A stretch of DNA of 64,000 bases from Trichoplax adhaerens (GCF_000150275.1 NW_002060973.1:270722-334721); one strand, 5' to 3'; positions 23,302 to 38,800 are shown, counted from the first letter of the stretch. Translations and numbers: made by a program. Notes: generated by a model not told the origin, from the sequence alone.

Positions 23302-26300
23302 CTAAATTAATAATCTTTCGATTTCTTGTTGTATCGACAAGATTTGAGGCTTTAATTGCGATCCTTCATTGGCCGTTACTGCACAAGCAATTACCGGACG
23401 AGTAACGTTGCACGCTCTACCTAAAGCTATAGAATGAAAGAAAATACTTAAATAACAATAACCAAAAATTGAATTATGGACATTAGTTTCAGATCATGAT
23501 CTATGTTGGCACTGATTCTATCATAAGTACACAATTGTAACATGATTTGAAATATCCAAGAAATGATGTAATAAGAAATTGCATAATCTTAATAGATCAA
23601 CAAGGTGATTCTTGTACTGTATTAAAAAGACTGTAAAGGCTATTCATTTGCTATCCAATAAATTATTAAATATACCAAATACAGCAACCGAAATCGTTTA
23701 TTGTAAAAAAATGGGCATCTTGCCAGCCTATTTTTTAATTTATATCAATGGCAAGATGAAATGATAATCTCTGCATTGATTTTCAGAATTGGATGACAAT
23801 GATCAATAAATTTGAACATCTATAGTGGTGTAATTACTTAATTATTAATACAGATATAATGTTGCTGTAAGACATTCCATGATAGATCAGCCTCTAAAGT
23901 ATCTTAGCATTGAAACACAAACAAATAACAAAGTTTTTTTAATATCTATAAATAGTAGAAACGTTGAATAACTTGCAGCCCCATCATGCAATCAAGTAAT
24001 ACTGTACATAACTCTTATAACCTGAGCTCAAAACTGTATGACCTACAGCTTTTAAAATAAATATTTCATGTTGAATCGGATTAGATCTGGTTAAGGAAAG
24101 CACTCGCACAATCCATTCATTTTCATAACTCATAGTTGTTGAATACAACTGCTAATCACTATGACCTATCATTGTAGTATAGCTATATTGCACTAGTGCT
24201 CTATTTCAACATCGTTTACAGTAGCTAAAGAGCACTAGCAAAATACTGCCAATGACGATTACAAGAGATCACCTACATTTTTAAAACTAGAATACAACTA
24301 CTGCATAATTAACTGGTTATTTTCTATGTTTAGATTCTAATCAAAATGGCTATAATGATAAAGATTAATGGTAATGCATGATTATAAAGGTACAACAACT
24401 GCTTCAACAACGATAGAGTATTTAAAGACATTCTTTTATGGCCTATTTCTGGTCAATATACAAAATGGAAGAATTTATCCACATCTTGTTGAATACAATA
24501 ATATCTACATTAGGTATTGGTGTTGCATGCTAGAAAGGTTAGCTATAAAGTGACTATATTAAAATTACATCATTATAGCTTCAAGTTATAAAAATTAAAT
24601 CGAGAATGTAACCATTTCGCACAAGTCTGTATTTATACAGGTAAAAGAAATATAAGTAACTCCAATTCGAGCTGGTCAATAATAACACTATCAATCTAAT
24701 TCAAGATTGCATTGTCGATAGCCAATCTAAATGTGTTTGCAGTACACGTAGTAGGGTTTCTAATGTACATAAACATTAATGTAGCGCCTTCCCAATTGCC
24801 ATGCAGAGTACTTGTCAGAGATAAATTGACTACTTTATATTTCGATACTTTACTTACTTATTACAAAATAGAACAGTGTTAAGAATGTCAACAAGAACTT
24901 GATGTTTGTATTGATGATGAATAGCTTAAGTTCTAAATAATCACTTACCATGTTTGGATTTAACAAATACGTAGGGCACATTCTAAAGGCAAAATGAAAG
25001 ATATGATTTATTGAAGAAACTTGCAATAATCAAATAATTTACATTGTAGGATACTTTCGACCTCCTAAAGTTTAATATCTTTTCCGTTTTTTTTAAAATT
25101 TGGTTCGCATAGCTTAGGTTTAACTACGTTTAGATATTTCCTTTTATGATTATATTGTCTACCGAACCAACCTTATCTTCACATAGCAAGGGTAGATGTA
25201 ATAAAATCTCCAGTGGCTCTGTATCGGCAGCCATAACGATAAATTCCGAGATACCACGATTTAAGGCTTTGGTTGCTAGTATAGAAAGATAAATTATAAT
25301 CTACCGTTAACAAGGACACCAGTGCATTATGAAATGTAAAATTAATCATTTTTAATCTTAAATCTGTACCAGATACTAAGCCGTCATGATGCTATAGTAA
25401 TGTATCTATTAGCCTGCACTAGTAAATAGATTCGATCGATACTACTAGAGGTAATTTTCTTCCCATAGCAAGCTTAAGTTTCTCTTTTAGTCGTAATCGA
25501 ATAATGCTCTAGATAATATTGAATCTCCTGACTTTGCCTAACCATATACGAGTAAATTGAATGCGACGCCCACTGTCGATGGTGTTTTGTCCCTAGTGAA
25601 GCAATTTTATATCCTTGATTCTATCTAAAATCAATTACAAGCAATTTCTCCTATTCTATATAGTCCATCAACTTGATATCACTAAAGCCAGACATGCAAG
25701 TCGTGATTAATTCATTTACGATAGCAACTATCAGTACTGATTTCTTTCAATAGAAAACAAGTAGCTGATACCTTGTTAAACTTGCTCGAGCTATTTAGAC
25801 TGCGTACAGTCCCCTACTTGCACTTACTACCATGACTACATTTATGCATCTGTACATACTGTAGTAGTCCATTAAATGCGATGGCAAATGTCGTCAGCGT
25901 GGATTTCTCCTAAGTGAACCAAATTTCTCGTGCTTTCTTATATTCAAAATCCACTACTAGCAATTTATCCGATTATACAGTCTATCAACTTGATCTTTCT
26001 AAAATGATGCATACTTAAAGTAGTAAATTGATCGGGATGGAAAACGCAAACGATAATCTCTCATCACTCGCTAGGACTATTGGGATTATGCAACGTTCAC
26101 TACTTGATGTTACAACAGTATTGTCGTACAATAGTAAATTGAATGCGATGATGAGAAAGTCATTTCTCACACTCAATGAGATCTAAAATTGATTTCTTGC
26201 AATGTCTTTTCCTAGTATACTAACTGAGGGATTGATCCATGATACATTGAGTCTCTGCGCTTTCTACACCAATCGAGATATCTGTAATCCATGATTTTAA

Positions 26301-26998
26301 CATGATCCTACTTACTATAGTCATGATGCATCTATCAATAAACGGAGTGTGATCATTCATCTATGAAACAGCAAGTATCTCTACTTCTATACCAATCTAC
26401 TAATCCGTAATCGATTACTTTGACATGATCCTATTGACTACAATCATGCATGCATTAATAGATTCATGGAAGGTGGAAATTTATCAGTGAAACAACCAGT
26501 TTCAACGCTTCTACACTAATCTGCTAATCAGTCATGCAAGCATCTATTTGTACGTCTTTGCTGTTCTACTCCATCTACAATCGATCATATTGATTTTATT
26601 GAATATATTGACTACATTCTCTTGACGGGACTACAGGTATAGGCACCTAGAAATACATGATGGCAACAGTCGCAGTTGATTTCCTGCATGAAATCATATC
26701 GCCGTGTCTGTTGACTATCAAGCATTTTTACCTTCATTGGCTCCTTTTTTCAGTTGCTTGTAATTGACAGCTTGTTGTACAAGATCTAAAATCTTGATGG
26801 TCAATTGCTGATCCGCTAAAGGATAAGCTTTAGGATTAACTTTATCATCCGCCTATGGACCATGATGAAAAAATGACAAACACCATGCAAAGAAGATTAA
26901 AATCAAACAGGCAAGCTGTCATGCTACAACAACAGCCTAAAACCGAGCATTACATCATGCTAAACACAATCTAATCAACTCTATCCATGACTCACCAT
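23302..26998 (-). CDS. SNU13: SNU13 / NHP2L1 (15.5K) RNA-binding protein, 5 exons
   Basis: Exons 26998-26996 (only the ATG), 26852-26732, 25275-25172, 24982-24949 and 23426-23302 join in frame to exactly 128 residues, the human length. Conserved blocks: [86 protein letters not shown] and the C-terminus [10 protein letters not shown]. This L7Ae-type protein binds kink-turns in U4 snRNA (spliceosome) and in box C/D snoRNAs and U3 (ribosome biogenesis). Splice sites are consistent throughout (for example ATG/gtgagt and GAAG/gtaaaa). Intron 2 (26731-25276) holds diverged repeats of about 200-300 bp with recurring words such as tcaattgatctttctaa-type stretches. No oddity in the protein. Identification is firm. 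Confidence 0.96.
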
Positions 26999-26999
26999 G

Positions 27000-27345
27000 A
27001 TCAAATTTCCTTGTATCGATTTTAAAGCTAATGTTAACCAAATGAGAAGTCTGATGGAGTGGAAAATTGCAATGCAATGGCAAAAATCAACGCTGTCAAT
27101 GGGCTAATTTGCCTTCTTCCAACTGAGCTCCAGTATAGATTTGGCAGGACGCGCGGTGGATGCCAGCAGCAAATCCACGCTGCCTGCTGCAAGGTGGAGG
27201 ATTGCAGGACGCATGCGTTTAGGAGGGCCAGAGCCCAGGAACCGGAGGCGATAACAGACAGACAGATAGAGACCTTTACGCTCTCTCCGTCGATTTCGTT
27301 GTGCAAAATAGGTGTCATCCAACAGCTGCATCATCGAGCTAGAGA
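27000..27345. promoter_or_regulatory. GC-richer region upstream of SNU13 start
   Basis: The 300 bases upstream of the SNU13 ATG are visibly richer in G+C than their surroundings (for example ccagcagcaaatccacgctg) and lack repeats. This fits the SNU13 promoter and 5'UTR. Open frames on both strands here have no recognisable domain. Promoter call is by position only. Confidence 0.35.
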
Positions 27346-28690
27346 TGGGTCAAAACGAGGGTTAGGATAGGCCATTTACACACCAGGATGCCTTTTATTC
27401 TGTGGGAGCTATGTGCAAAATGAGTTGTCATGGCCACAACCCCTTTCCAATATGGCTAATATCATTCGCTTGATGATGGAGTCCATGACTGTGCTTGCAT
27501 GCTGGTCCATTTAGGCTTAGCACCCTCTAGTGGAATCTAGTGGAATACACTGAAGGCTTCATGCTCAAATGGTCATCCTTTTCTTCGAGTACAAAGGAGA
27601 TCTAATTGAAAGATCGCGCAATATCATTTCGCTTACTATTAATTTAGACACACCTGTGCAGTGTGCACCTCATAATTTAATGCAGCCATGACAGAATATT
27701 TTATGCATGAATGGCTAAGATGTGTAGCAAAGTCCTAGTAGATCTATTGGAGCAAGATACTGTAAACAGTTATCTAACTCTCTCGTACTACTCATCATCG
27801 ATCGATCTAGGCTACACTCTCCTTCTCGTATATACGGTATATACTGTACAGTGCGTAGACAATCTAATAGCGTTCATCCTCGAACCTTCACCATGACAAG
27901 CCATTTTGCACATAGAGGACTAGTATGGATCATAGGTTCGGCTCGTAATTTAGAATAGTTTCACATGCTACTTTATTAGGGCTACATTGCATCAAGCTGG
28001 AAATAGGTCAAAACGAGGGTTAGGATAGGCCATTTACACACCAGGATGCCTTTTATTCTGTGGGAGCTATGTGCAAAATGAGTTGTCATGGCCACAACCC
28101 CCTATTCAATATGGCTAATATGATTCGCTTAATGATAGAGTCCATGACTGTACTGATCCATTTAGGCTTAGCACCCTCTAGTGGAATACACTGTAGGCTT
28201 TATGCTCAAATGGTCATCCTTTTCTTCGAGTGCAAAGGAGATCTAATTGAAAGATCATGCAATATCATTTCGCTTACTATTAATTTAGATGCATCTGAAC
28301 AGTGTGCACCTCATAATTTAATGCAGCCATGACAGAATATTTATGCATGAATAGCTGAGATGTGTAGCAAAGTCCTAGTAGATCCATTGGAGCAAGATAC
28401 TGTAAACAGTTATCTAACTCTCTCGTACTACTCATCATCGATCGATCTAGGCTGCGCAGATCATTTTTCACACTAATTACCAGTATATGTTTACTACAAA
28501 ATAACTGTTGTCCCTACACTCTCTTTCCATATACGGTATACTGTATACGCGGACAGTGTAATAGCGTTCATCCTCTAACCTTCACCATGACAAGCCATTT
28601 TGCATATAGAGGACTAGTATGGATCATAGGTTCGACTCGTAATTTATAATGGTTTCACATGCTACTTATTAGGGCTACATTGCAGCAATG
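27342..28690. repeat. 658-bp tandem direct duplication upstream of SNU13
   Basis: The word caaaacgagggttaggatag occurs at 27351 and 28009. The following ~640 bases are nearly identical in both copies, including tgggagctatgtgcaaaatg, ggcttagcaccctctagtgg, catcgatcgatctaggct and gactagtatggatcataggt. Small indels and substitutions separate them. Neither copy has a conserved coding frame. Confidence 0.93.
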
Positions 28691-29802
28691 GAAGCTTTCT
28701 ATAAACTAGAGACTCTACTGTACTCTTGGAGAGGGTCTCTTATGTGCTGTACACAGTGTACAGTACTTGCTTGGCTAATCATTTAACAGGCAGTATCCAT
28801 GGACATGATTAATGCAGGCGAGTCGACTTTGCAAAACTAGACGTTACTCAGTGAGACTACTTTTCAATCACAGCTATTGCTGACTCGTATAGAAACAAAA
28901 TCTACTATGCTATAACCTTCAGTTTCTTACTATGCTTGGCATCTGTAGCAGAATGATGCCACCGTCTAAGCCCTGTAGGCGTAGACCATGATATACAGTT
29001 CACAAAAGTAAATTTTACGATAACACCGATTCATCCATGATAAGACTTTGCACCTTACGAAGTAAAAAGGGAAATCCACCTTAATCATCCATCCAAAATT
29101 GCCAATAAATATAATCGACTAAAAAAATTAAAAATATGTAATATCCAAATAGGACGACGTATAGGTCTGGCGTGTTATTCAATCAAGATTGATTTTATTA
29201 ATAGTTCTTTAATTTATTGTTCTTTTGACTTGATTCACATTAGAAATGACAATATATAATTGAAAAGAATCATTTAGTCAAAAGTGACAAAATAGGACGA
29301 CCTCCTTAGAAAGGCTTATTACCATAGATTTGAATATTTGCCGAAACAATAACTAGAAATGCATAGTGCATTAATATTGTGCTAAATAAACAATTAACTT
29401 AGTACCAAAAACTATTGAATAGTACCTTGACTACAGTACTAGATAAGTTAGTATAAACTAGTGTACTGTAGTAAAATTAAAAAGAATATCATTAGAGCAA
29501 TTCCATGGCGTAATGTGTCCATTTACTGCATAGAGAGAATCATCTCCTTTTGTTTTTCACACCAAAGTAGTAATAGCAAGTACAGTAGACAAAGCAATTC
29601 GTAACAGTAAAAATTTTGATAAGCAATCAAACATTCAAAAAACTATCTATTAACGCAAAGTGTATAAAATATGCATTTACTATCACTGAACATTGAACGG
29701 CTTTCCTATAATCTTCCTCTGTAAATCATCACTTGTTCTATAATAATATATATTTTCAAAGCAAGATTTAACTGCAAATTCCAATTTCTGATTTTTTGGT
29801 GT
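28691..29802. other. Gap downstream of the myosin gene
   Basis: No coding exon seen. The part nearest 29802 should be the myosin 3'UTR. Rich in tactgta/tacagta words (for example 28705-28760). Confidence 0.45.
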
Positions 29803-32800
29803 TCAATTATTACTATCTAAATCATCTTTATCATCATCATCGCCATCAGCTGCTAACTGGCCACGACGTCGACCTCCTCTCTCTCGCCTAAATTTCATAA
29901 ATATGTACATCAGACGATATAATATACCCAAAACGCAGCAAAAAGAATGCGATAAAATAGTTTACTAACCTCATACGAGTTTTCAAAGCATTAATTTCTC
30001 TCGTTAGCGCTTCACTCACTTCCATTTGCTCATCTAAATCGCGCTGCATTTTACGCTTCAGAGCTGTTTGTCGACTGGTCTCCTCCTCCTACAGCAAAAT
30101 AATTTCACCATCAAATCTAGTAACCTCAATACCATCATTAAAGTTAAAGTTATTGTCGTCATTCTACCTACCGCTTCATCCAATTGTCTCTTCATATTTC
30201 TTAAGCGTGATGACGCCTTGTCAGCCTAGTTTACGTCAAATCGATTACTATAATGCCCTATTGCATACTACAGTCATAACACCTATTCACCTGCTCTTTG
30301 TATTCATCAGCATGCCTCCTTTCCTCTTCCACTTGAATCGTTAATTCTTTCAATCGCTTCTCAGCACGGCGATTATTCTTTTGCAATGACGTTCTCTCTC
30401 TAAAGTAACGAGTAGTCATCATGCCGTTAGAAATGATTATCTGACTATAGGGATGGTAGCCATGATAACCTTACCTCGCTTCCGATTCGAGCTGTTCTTC
30501 TAAATTATTAATTCTACTCTCCCATGTTTGTGTTAACGCTTTACTCTTTGCCCTGCTACTTGTTTCCAACTCTGAAACTTTAGCTTGTAGATCTTTATTC
30601 TAAAATAGTTCAACAATCGTATCAGATTTAAGTTTACATCATCTACCGGTACTATTGCATATTTTAAGTCAGATATTTCCTAACTTGGCGTTCTAGTTGT
30701 GTCTTGCCAGCTTCTAATTTCTGAGATACAGACTTTTCTACTGCTAGATCAGAATTGAGTTGCTCCATCTAAAAGAAACCCTTCAGCATTAATAAATGAA
30801 CACCAAAACAAAAGTTAATTTGGCTAAGATTTTCCCTTATACCTGCATTTGCATTTTCCTATATTTATCTTGCTGTGAAGAGTTTTCAGTCTGCTCATCC
30901 TCTAGTTCGTCTTCTAATTCACTAATACGACTTTCTAGTCGTTTCTTTTCATCAGTCCAACTTTGCCTACATGGAGGAGCGTTAAAAGTAGATTAGGTAA
31001 GTAATAGAGAAATCATCTATTCATACTCTAGATTTAGATCAACGTACCTCAAGGATGAGGCACTAGCTGAATCTTCGATTAGTTCATCTCTTTCGGCTTC
31101 TGCATTTCGTCGTGCTCTCTCAGAGTTAGCAAGTTCCTGTGAGCATAAATGTAATACACCTTGAATAATTCAATAATGCATATTACATACATGATGCAAA
31201 CTTACTTCTTGCGCTTGTCGTAAGTCACCCTCAGCTGTTCGAAATTTTCTATCCAAATCTCGAGACTGATCATATAATTCCTCTCTGGATACTCTTAATT
31301 CATCCAACTCATTTTGCATCTCCTTCACCTGACCCTATAACATAATAAAGTCGTTAGAAATTCGCTACTGACGAACGAAAACAATTACAGTACTGCCATG
31401 GTATTTATATATTACCTGAAGCTTCTTGTTTTGGCGTACATCATCATCTCTAGACTTGTTTGCCAATTCTACTTGTGATTCCAATTCCTTTACATCCATT
31501 TCCAACTTCTTCTTAGCGCTAACCGCCTGCGAGCGTTGACTACGTTCGTCTTCTACTTCAGTTTCTAATTCCCTGACCTAATATATCACACCATGACCAT
31601 AAATATTGATCATTATCAGATCAAATAGTACAACATTCTTCAATACCTGTTTTAAAAGTGATCGACGAGCTTCTTCAATTTGTTCATCCCTTTGTGAGAC
31701 CTCTCTATCTAGGTTTGATTTGGCCGCTTGTAAATTAACCTGTATAATTGATAACAGTTTAGCTCATTAAGTACATTTCTTACACAAGAACATGACTGCT
31801 TCAAGAAAATCACTTCAATACCTCTAAGCGTAACTTTCCGTCCTCTGCCAGTTGTAATTCATCTTCAAGCTCTTCTAATTGAGCTTTTAAATCTTCTACA
31901 TGAGCCGCTAAAGTTTGCTTGGCTTTTTCTAATTCGTGTACCTGTAATGTTATTCAAGTTACGAAAATTACGCTACAAAGTTTCACTCCATAAATATCAT
32001 TTTATGGTATAGACTTACATTTTTTCCAGCGTCATCTTTGGATTCCATGAGATCATTGATTTCAGCCTAACCAAAACGAAAAACAACATGACTATGACTA
32101 TAATCGTAACAAATTAACTTTTTTTGCAATTGATTACTCACTTGTTGTTGACGTCTAATTCTTTCGCTATCTTCATGCTGATCTCTTAATTCTTCCAACT
32201 CACGTTTAAGTGAAATAATTGTAGTTTCGTTACTTCGAACAGTTTTTTCCGCTGTATCTCTATCGTTAGCAATCATTTCAGATTTACTTCTCTCTTCGGC
32301 TAATTGCTATTAAGTATCATTGGCAAGATTAGTAAGAGGCTTATTGTAAAGTTATAAATAACTCGTAGGTTTACCTGATCAAACTTTCGCTGTCTCTTTT
32401 CAAGATTAGAAATGGTCGATTTGCCTTTTTCTAAATCGACATTCAAATCATCCACCTAACAAAAGACGTCCAGATTAAAGAAAGGATTATCTTAATAAAC
32501 GACAAATTCTGCGATATACAGCATCATTAATACCAACCTCGCACTGTAACCTGGTTTTTGCCTTTTCTAACTTTGTATTTGTATTTTTGAGATCATCCAG
32601 TGTATTCTGGCATAAATCTAGATCTTTAGCTAATTTTCTTTTAGCATTCTCTGCGTCTTCTAATGCAATTTCACTTTGTTGCAGACTCTTACGTGCATCT
32701 GCGAGCTATAACATTGTAAGAAAAATGATTACATAAGCTGAAATTCGGATTTGACAAACAAAAAATTAGTATTTGCTGACAACGCACGCAGTTGAAATAC

Positions 32801-35800
32801 ATACTTGTGTAGATTGAGTATTAATTTGACGAGCTAAGTTCTCTTTGTCACTTTCAAGCTCTTCAATCAACTCGCTATGATGAGATAATTTGTTTTCCAA
32901 TTCTCTGTGTTGCATGCTAATATTTTGCTTTTGCTTTGTTTCATCTTCATACAATTCCTACATATATAAAGTCTATTAATAAAAATATCCACGCAAACAT
33001 GCTACTAACTGATCAATATCACTTACTTGTAGCTCAGCAATTTGTAACTCTAGTGACTTGGATGTTCGTTCCAATGAGCTAATCTGAGTCTCTGCTTGGA
33101 CTAATTGAGCGACTGTAGTATCTAATTGAGACTGTAAGAAGAAACGGAATTATTTCCACCAGAAAGATATGCAATAGAGGTAAAACCATATTCTAATAAA
33201 TTGATGTCGATATTAACCTGCAATTTAGAATTGGTCTGCTCTAAATCTTCAGTTTTTCTTTGTAGTGTTGTATTACGTCCATTTAAATCTGAAACTTGAG
33301 ATTCCAGCGCTTTCTTTTTTTTTTCTAATTCTGTTTTAGAAGCGTGTAGATCACTGCATTCTGCTTTTACATCAGCTAAACTAGAATCGGCTTGTAATTT
33401 ATATTTTTCCAGTGACGCTTTCGCCTGTGTAAGCATACCAAAATAATGTATGCATATAAGCAACACTATCTTAACAATCCAAACTGATATTATTGTGCTC
33501 ACCTTCTTTAATGTTTCAATCTGATTATTCATTTCTTCAATAGTTTCATTATGCTTTTTCTTGGAAAGAGAAACTGCTTCAGCATGAGCAATAGTGTCTT
33601 CTTCCAGTACTTTTTTCAAATGTTTCAATTCTTCTTCGCGCTTATTGCGTAGATCTTGCTGTGCAGCAGTGGTATCAAGTGAATCTAATAATTCATTCTT
33701 TAAACTTTCCAATTCCTAATAAAATGAAGAAGTTATTATAAAAAAAAGCCACTTTTTAACTTATGAACATTTCCTGATGCATTTTACTTGCAAGTATTTT
33801 TGTTGCCATTGCTAACCTCATTTAACTGCCGTTTCTGTTTATCGATCTTGCTTCTAGTATCTCTTTCTGCATCTAAATCTTCCGTTATTTCCTGTAACTG
33901 TGATTCCAAGTCACGGCACTTTTTCTCCGCTTTATTTCTAGCGTTTACTTCTTGATCAATTCTATCAGATTATTGTTTAAAAGAAATGGTCATTCCATCG
34001 ATTGTGTTATCTACTTTTACGCAATATGACAGACGTACTTGGCATTTGCTTGATTTAAATCATTTGAATGTCTTTCAAGTGTATTTTGCAATTCAGTGAC
34101 CTATTATGAAGACATAACCTAATTTTAATTCATTGTGAAAATCCGATCGTATTCGAAAGTTGTTACCTGAGCTGTCGCATCACTTAATTGATCATTCGTA
34201 TCTCTGAGATCAGCTTCAAGTTTTCTCTTAATCTTCTCCAAATCTGTGCGCAGCTATAGAAGGAACAACGAGTAAGAGATTTGATTCTTACAAATTTGCT
34301 AACAATTTAGTGATCCTACTTCTTGTTCCTTGCGTAATGTATCTTCAGTTTCCTGAAGCTGTGAATCTACTTTCGCTTTTTGACGGTTAAGATGCTTGTG
34401 TTTATCCTCCAGCGTTCCAAATGAACTTGTTAACTCTGCAACCTTATCTTCAAGGAACTTTTTATCTTTGCTTAGCTACAATTGAACAATTTGCATTTTA
34501 TTAAACACATATTAATACGAGTATATCACCTCAATGATCGAAACCTTAGAGTTAGTGTCAGCTTCTTTCATTAAATCGTTTTCAAAAGCAACAATCTTAG
34601 AATCAAGGGAAGCCTTTTCCATTTGTAATTTTTGACGTTGCGCTTCCTCCTCTTCTAAGCTATCAACGGATTTACGTGATAAGCATTAGTCGAATAGAGT
34701 TGAAATGCTAATGTCTACCTTAAACACTTATAATACCTAGTCTCCAAATCTGAAATGGATTGTAATAACTTTTTTTTCTCCTTTGTCAAGACGTTAACGT
34801 TTTCTTCTTCCTCAGCAGCTTTCACCTCAGCATCATGCAACAGTTCTTCTAATTCGTTTTTCTTTATTGATAATCTAATTCGCATCTAGAGGCGTTAGAT
34901 TAAATTTAATACACGTCAGTATACTGTTGACTTAAAGGATGCGTTTTGCTTCTCGGTCTTACTTCTTCAGCTTCTGCACACAGTTCAGTTTCTGTTTGTA
35001 GCTGCTCAGCCAGAATGGATTTTTCTTCCAATACCTACATATCATTTTGTACCATGATAAACAAATCCTATTTCAATCAATTTCTTTTACATGTTTTTAT
35101 GTCTAACCTTGTTGTAATCGATTTCAAGAATTTGGAGATCGTGTTGGGCTTTTTCAGATTTTTCTCTCACACGTTTAAGCTCATCTTCAACTTGTCTCTT
35201 TTCGTCATCTTGACGGGTAACATTTAATAACGGTCTTACCTGGAAATAATCAAGATATTGCTGTGAGTAATTTACTGCTGTAGAACGTTATTTCTATAAT
35301 TAGCTATGCAATTTTTACCTTGGTATACAATCGCCACCACTGCCAATCGCGGAGTTTCAGATATGCTTGAACATTTCTCTGAATGACCCTAATAGCGTTT
35401 GTCTGCTGTACTCTCCTAAGGTACATTCTAAAGTACAAATAAGTAATCATCAATTCAATGAATATTCAATATAACGAATAAAGGTTTTAACTATCTATGA
35501 ATAATAGTCTTACTTTCTAGCCAAGTTACCACGGCAATATGCTTGAAATCCCGTTATAATAGAAGATAATTTCAAATCACGCTCTTCCTCTAGGCGAGCA
35601 AGCGTACCCGCACGAAAGAATAGCTTAGACAGACCGATACGGTAGGAATTGCTTTCTAACTCCAGGACTTCAGTCTATGATAAAAAATAAATGACACGAC
35701 AATCGATATTTTTAAGTACAGTAGTGAGTGGTTTAATGACAATAACGTATTTTGCAATACTACATCATACCATTTTCTGAACGGCCTTGCGAGCATCCAT

Positions 35801-38800
35801 GAAACCTTTTGGGATAGCTCCAGGGGTTAAGATTTCGTATCTAAGGGAATAAAAAGGTCGAAATTTGATTTAGATAAAGGTATACTTGCAATACACATCT
35901 ATCTAATTTGTATTTTAACCTTTGTTTAAATTCTTGGAAAGCAATTCTATTGGGGAAACCTTGTCGGCAAATTCTTATGCCCTCTAATACACCATTACAA
36001 CGTAATTGTTCAAGAACGAGATTGGCTTCAATTTTACCCGGCTATTTCAAAAGGCGACATGAAACGAATCGTATCTCAAATAAGTCTCCATGTACAACAC
36101 TCTCTAGCATAGTTACATACTACATCAGATTGGAGATTGGTGAGTTACCTTTTTATCATGATTAGGAATAATGCATCTAACAAAGTTTGGACTGGTATTG
36201 TTTAGCACCGTCATAAGTCTTGCTAGTTGCTCCTTGTATAATTGTCCAACAGTTCTAAACATTCCTTTTCGTGTTCTAGAGCTTCCGAAGGTGGTATCAG
36301 TATTGGTTGCATTCATGCCGACAACATTACCTATTGTAATCATACCACAGACGATGAGATTTTTAAGACATACATTTACTCTTTACGTATATACTAATAC
36401 TTACTAGAATCTTTCCATAATCCAGCAACGAATCCATCACTGGATTGTTGTAATAATGTAATAACGTTATCATTTAGGGGGTCCATATTCTTCATGAGCC
36501 ATTGATTGGTGCAATAACTAACCTAAACAAAGAAAGTTTATACCATTTTACTTCATATAGTATCTTTATGAATGAGTTAATAACGTAGAGCATTGACTTT
36601 AATAGTTGACGTTACCTTTCCAGCGTAATGAATTAGGCAGAAATCGGCATTTTCTCTAAAGTCGGGCTTGTGATATTTAGGATGATTTTTATGTTGTTTC
36701 TCCACTTTGTCAGAAAATGTCTTATCGGTAGCTTTAGGAAACCAACACTCCTCATCTAATAAGGCCAAAATACCTAAAGGCTGTACGTTATTTCCAATAA
36801 TTGTGAGTTATTATTGCAGATATCGATAATTGTACAGTTGTACAGTATTATTAAACGATACTTATTTACCTTTTCGATGAGGTCAATCGTTGGTTGTAGA
36901 TCCAGTCCAAAGTCAATAAATTTCCAGTCAATATTTTCTTTACGATATTCTTCCTATAAAAAGATGAATATTTTTATTAGCTTACATTTACGACACACTA
37001 TCTTTATGACAACAATCTAACCTGTTCCAGGATAAACATTGTATGGTTAAACAATTGTTGTAATTTTTCATTTGTGAAGTTGATGCAAAGTTGCTCAAAG
37101 GAATTAAGCTGTAAAAGAATGAATAAAAACAATATTACAGAAAGAATTCAACTACTTCAATTTTCAATCATTGACTGTCTGACCTTGAAAATTTCGAAAC
37201 CAGCAATATCTAGTATTCCGATGAAGGAGGCCCCTTGCCTTTTTGTACGATCTAAAGTTCGATTTACCCTTGACACCAACCATTTAAAAAGGCGCTTGTA
37301 TAGGGCTTTGGATAAAGCTTGAACAGCAAAGGAAGCCTACGAATGCATGAACTCAAAGATTGATATTATGTTGTTAATTAATACAGAGTAAGAAATGAAG
37401 TTACCTGATCTTTATTTTGCGCTTTAACAACATAGTCTCGTCCAACTTTAACTCTGGGCTTTAACAATGCACGAGTAAAGTCCGTTACGGATACACCAAG
37501 TAAGAAGCAAACCTTTTGTGCGACTGTTTAAGAATGCAAAGGATATCCTGTTATAACGCAACTCAGTAGGTAAATTGCCAATTAGTATGGGATACCTACC
37601 AGTGTTGTCGGGAAGAGTGGCTTGGTCAGAACTTTTATCTTCATCAAATTTCAAATTGCCCATATGGAGGAGCGATGATAGGATCTTTAGGCTAGCTATA
37701 TCAATGGGGGGAAAAAAAAGGCACAGTCCATCATTACAACTCTAGTCTATGGCTGATAAAGCAAGAACGTAAGTTTTCGTACAATTAGTGTCTTCATTTG
37801 AAATTCCCATAACGGCTATTGCGTTCTGTAAAGAGTCATCATTTTAATAACAAGATTAAAATTCGAGGTATTATAATAGCGATTCAAGTATAAATCCACC
37901 AGCTCACCAGAGTGTTTTGAAACTCTTCAGCATCGTCAACTCCAGGAACAACCACTAATTGATTGCTCATATAGTTGTACTTGTCGATTTTTTCCAATAA
38001 AAGATCATCTATAAATATCGATCAAACTACTTTAATCAATGATTTGTAGGCCACAGACGAAATGAATGATGTATCATTAACCTTTCATCTCAGGTGTAGC
38101 TCCTAGCAGCATTTGATAAAATATATGAAAGTTTCTTTCATCCGGTGCTTGTCGAATGGCTCGAGATTTCTCCAATAAATCTAATGCAAGTTTTAGTACA
38201 ATAGTTATAATCTATGCAACTCGAAATTAACATCATTACGCCTAACAGAAGCGATTTGACGTACAAGTTTCAATATTAGCTCCAACAATAAAGCCAGCAG
38301 CATCGAAATTGATCCGAATAAATTTTCCCTATTACATATGTACAAAGACAGATTAGATCAATCAGTAAAAGTCATTATCTATCGCTTAATAACACACTAT
38401 CCAAGTAGGGATAAACTGGTTTTATTTTTGAGCTACTTACAAATCGTGACGAATTGTCATTCCTGATGGTCTTTGCATTACCAAATGCTTCCAAGATCGG
38501 ATTGGCTTCAAGTAATTGAGCTTCCAATTCTCCCTGTTTAATAGGATTATTAATATATGAATTATTCTATTTGTATAAGAAATGGACTACGCTACACCAT
38601 CATTGCCATCTTTCATTTCTTTGCTAGGAGGATGGTCTACTGTACTAGCATGATTAACATTAGGAAAGTATGCTATTGCATTGATGATACACTATTCCGT
38701 CCATTACCTGAACAGGCCCAGCAGAAAAGCTTGAAATGGACATTCGCTTTCCGCCTGTTGAACTACTTTTATTAACACCTTTTATATTGTCGTTTAAAAA

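Noticed and set aside
27034-27370. Overlapping 76-103 codon frames on both strands
   Set aside because: Low stop density follows from the higher GC here. No domain, and position fits the SNU13 promoter.
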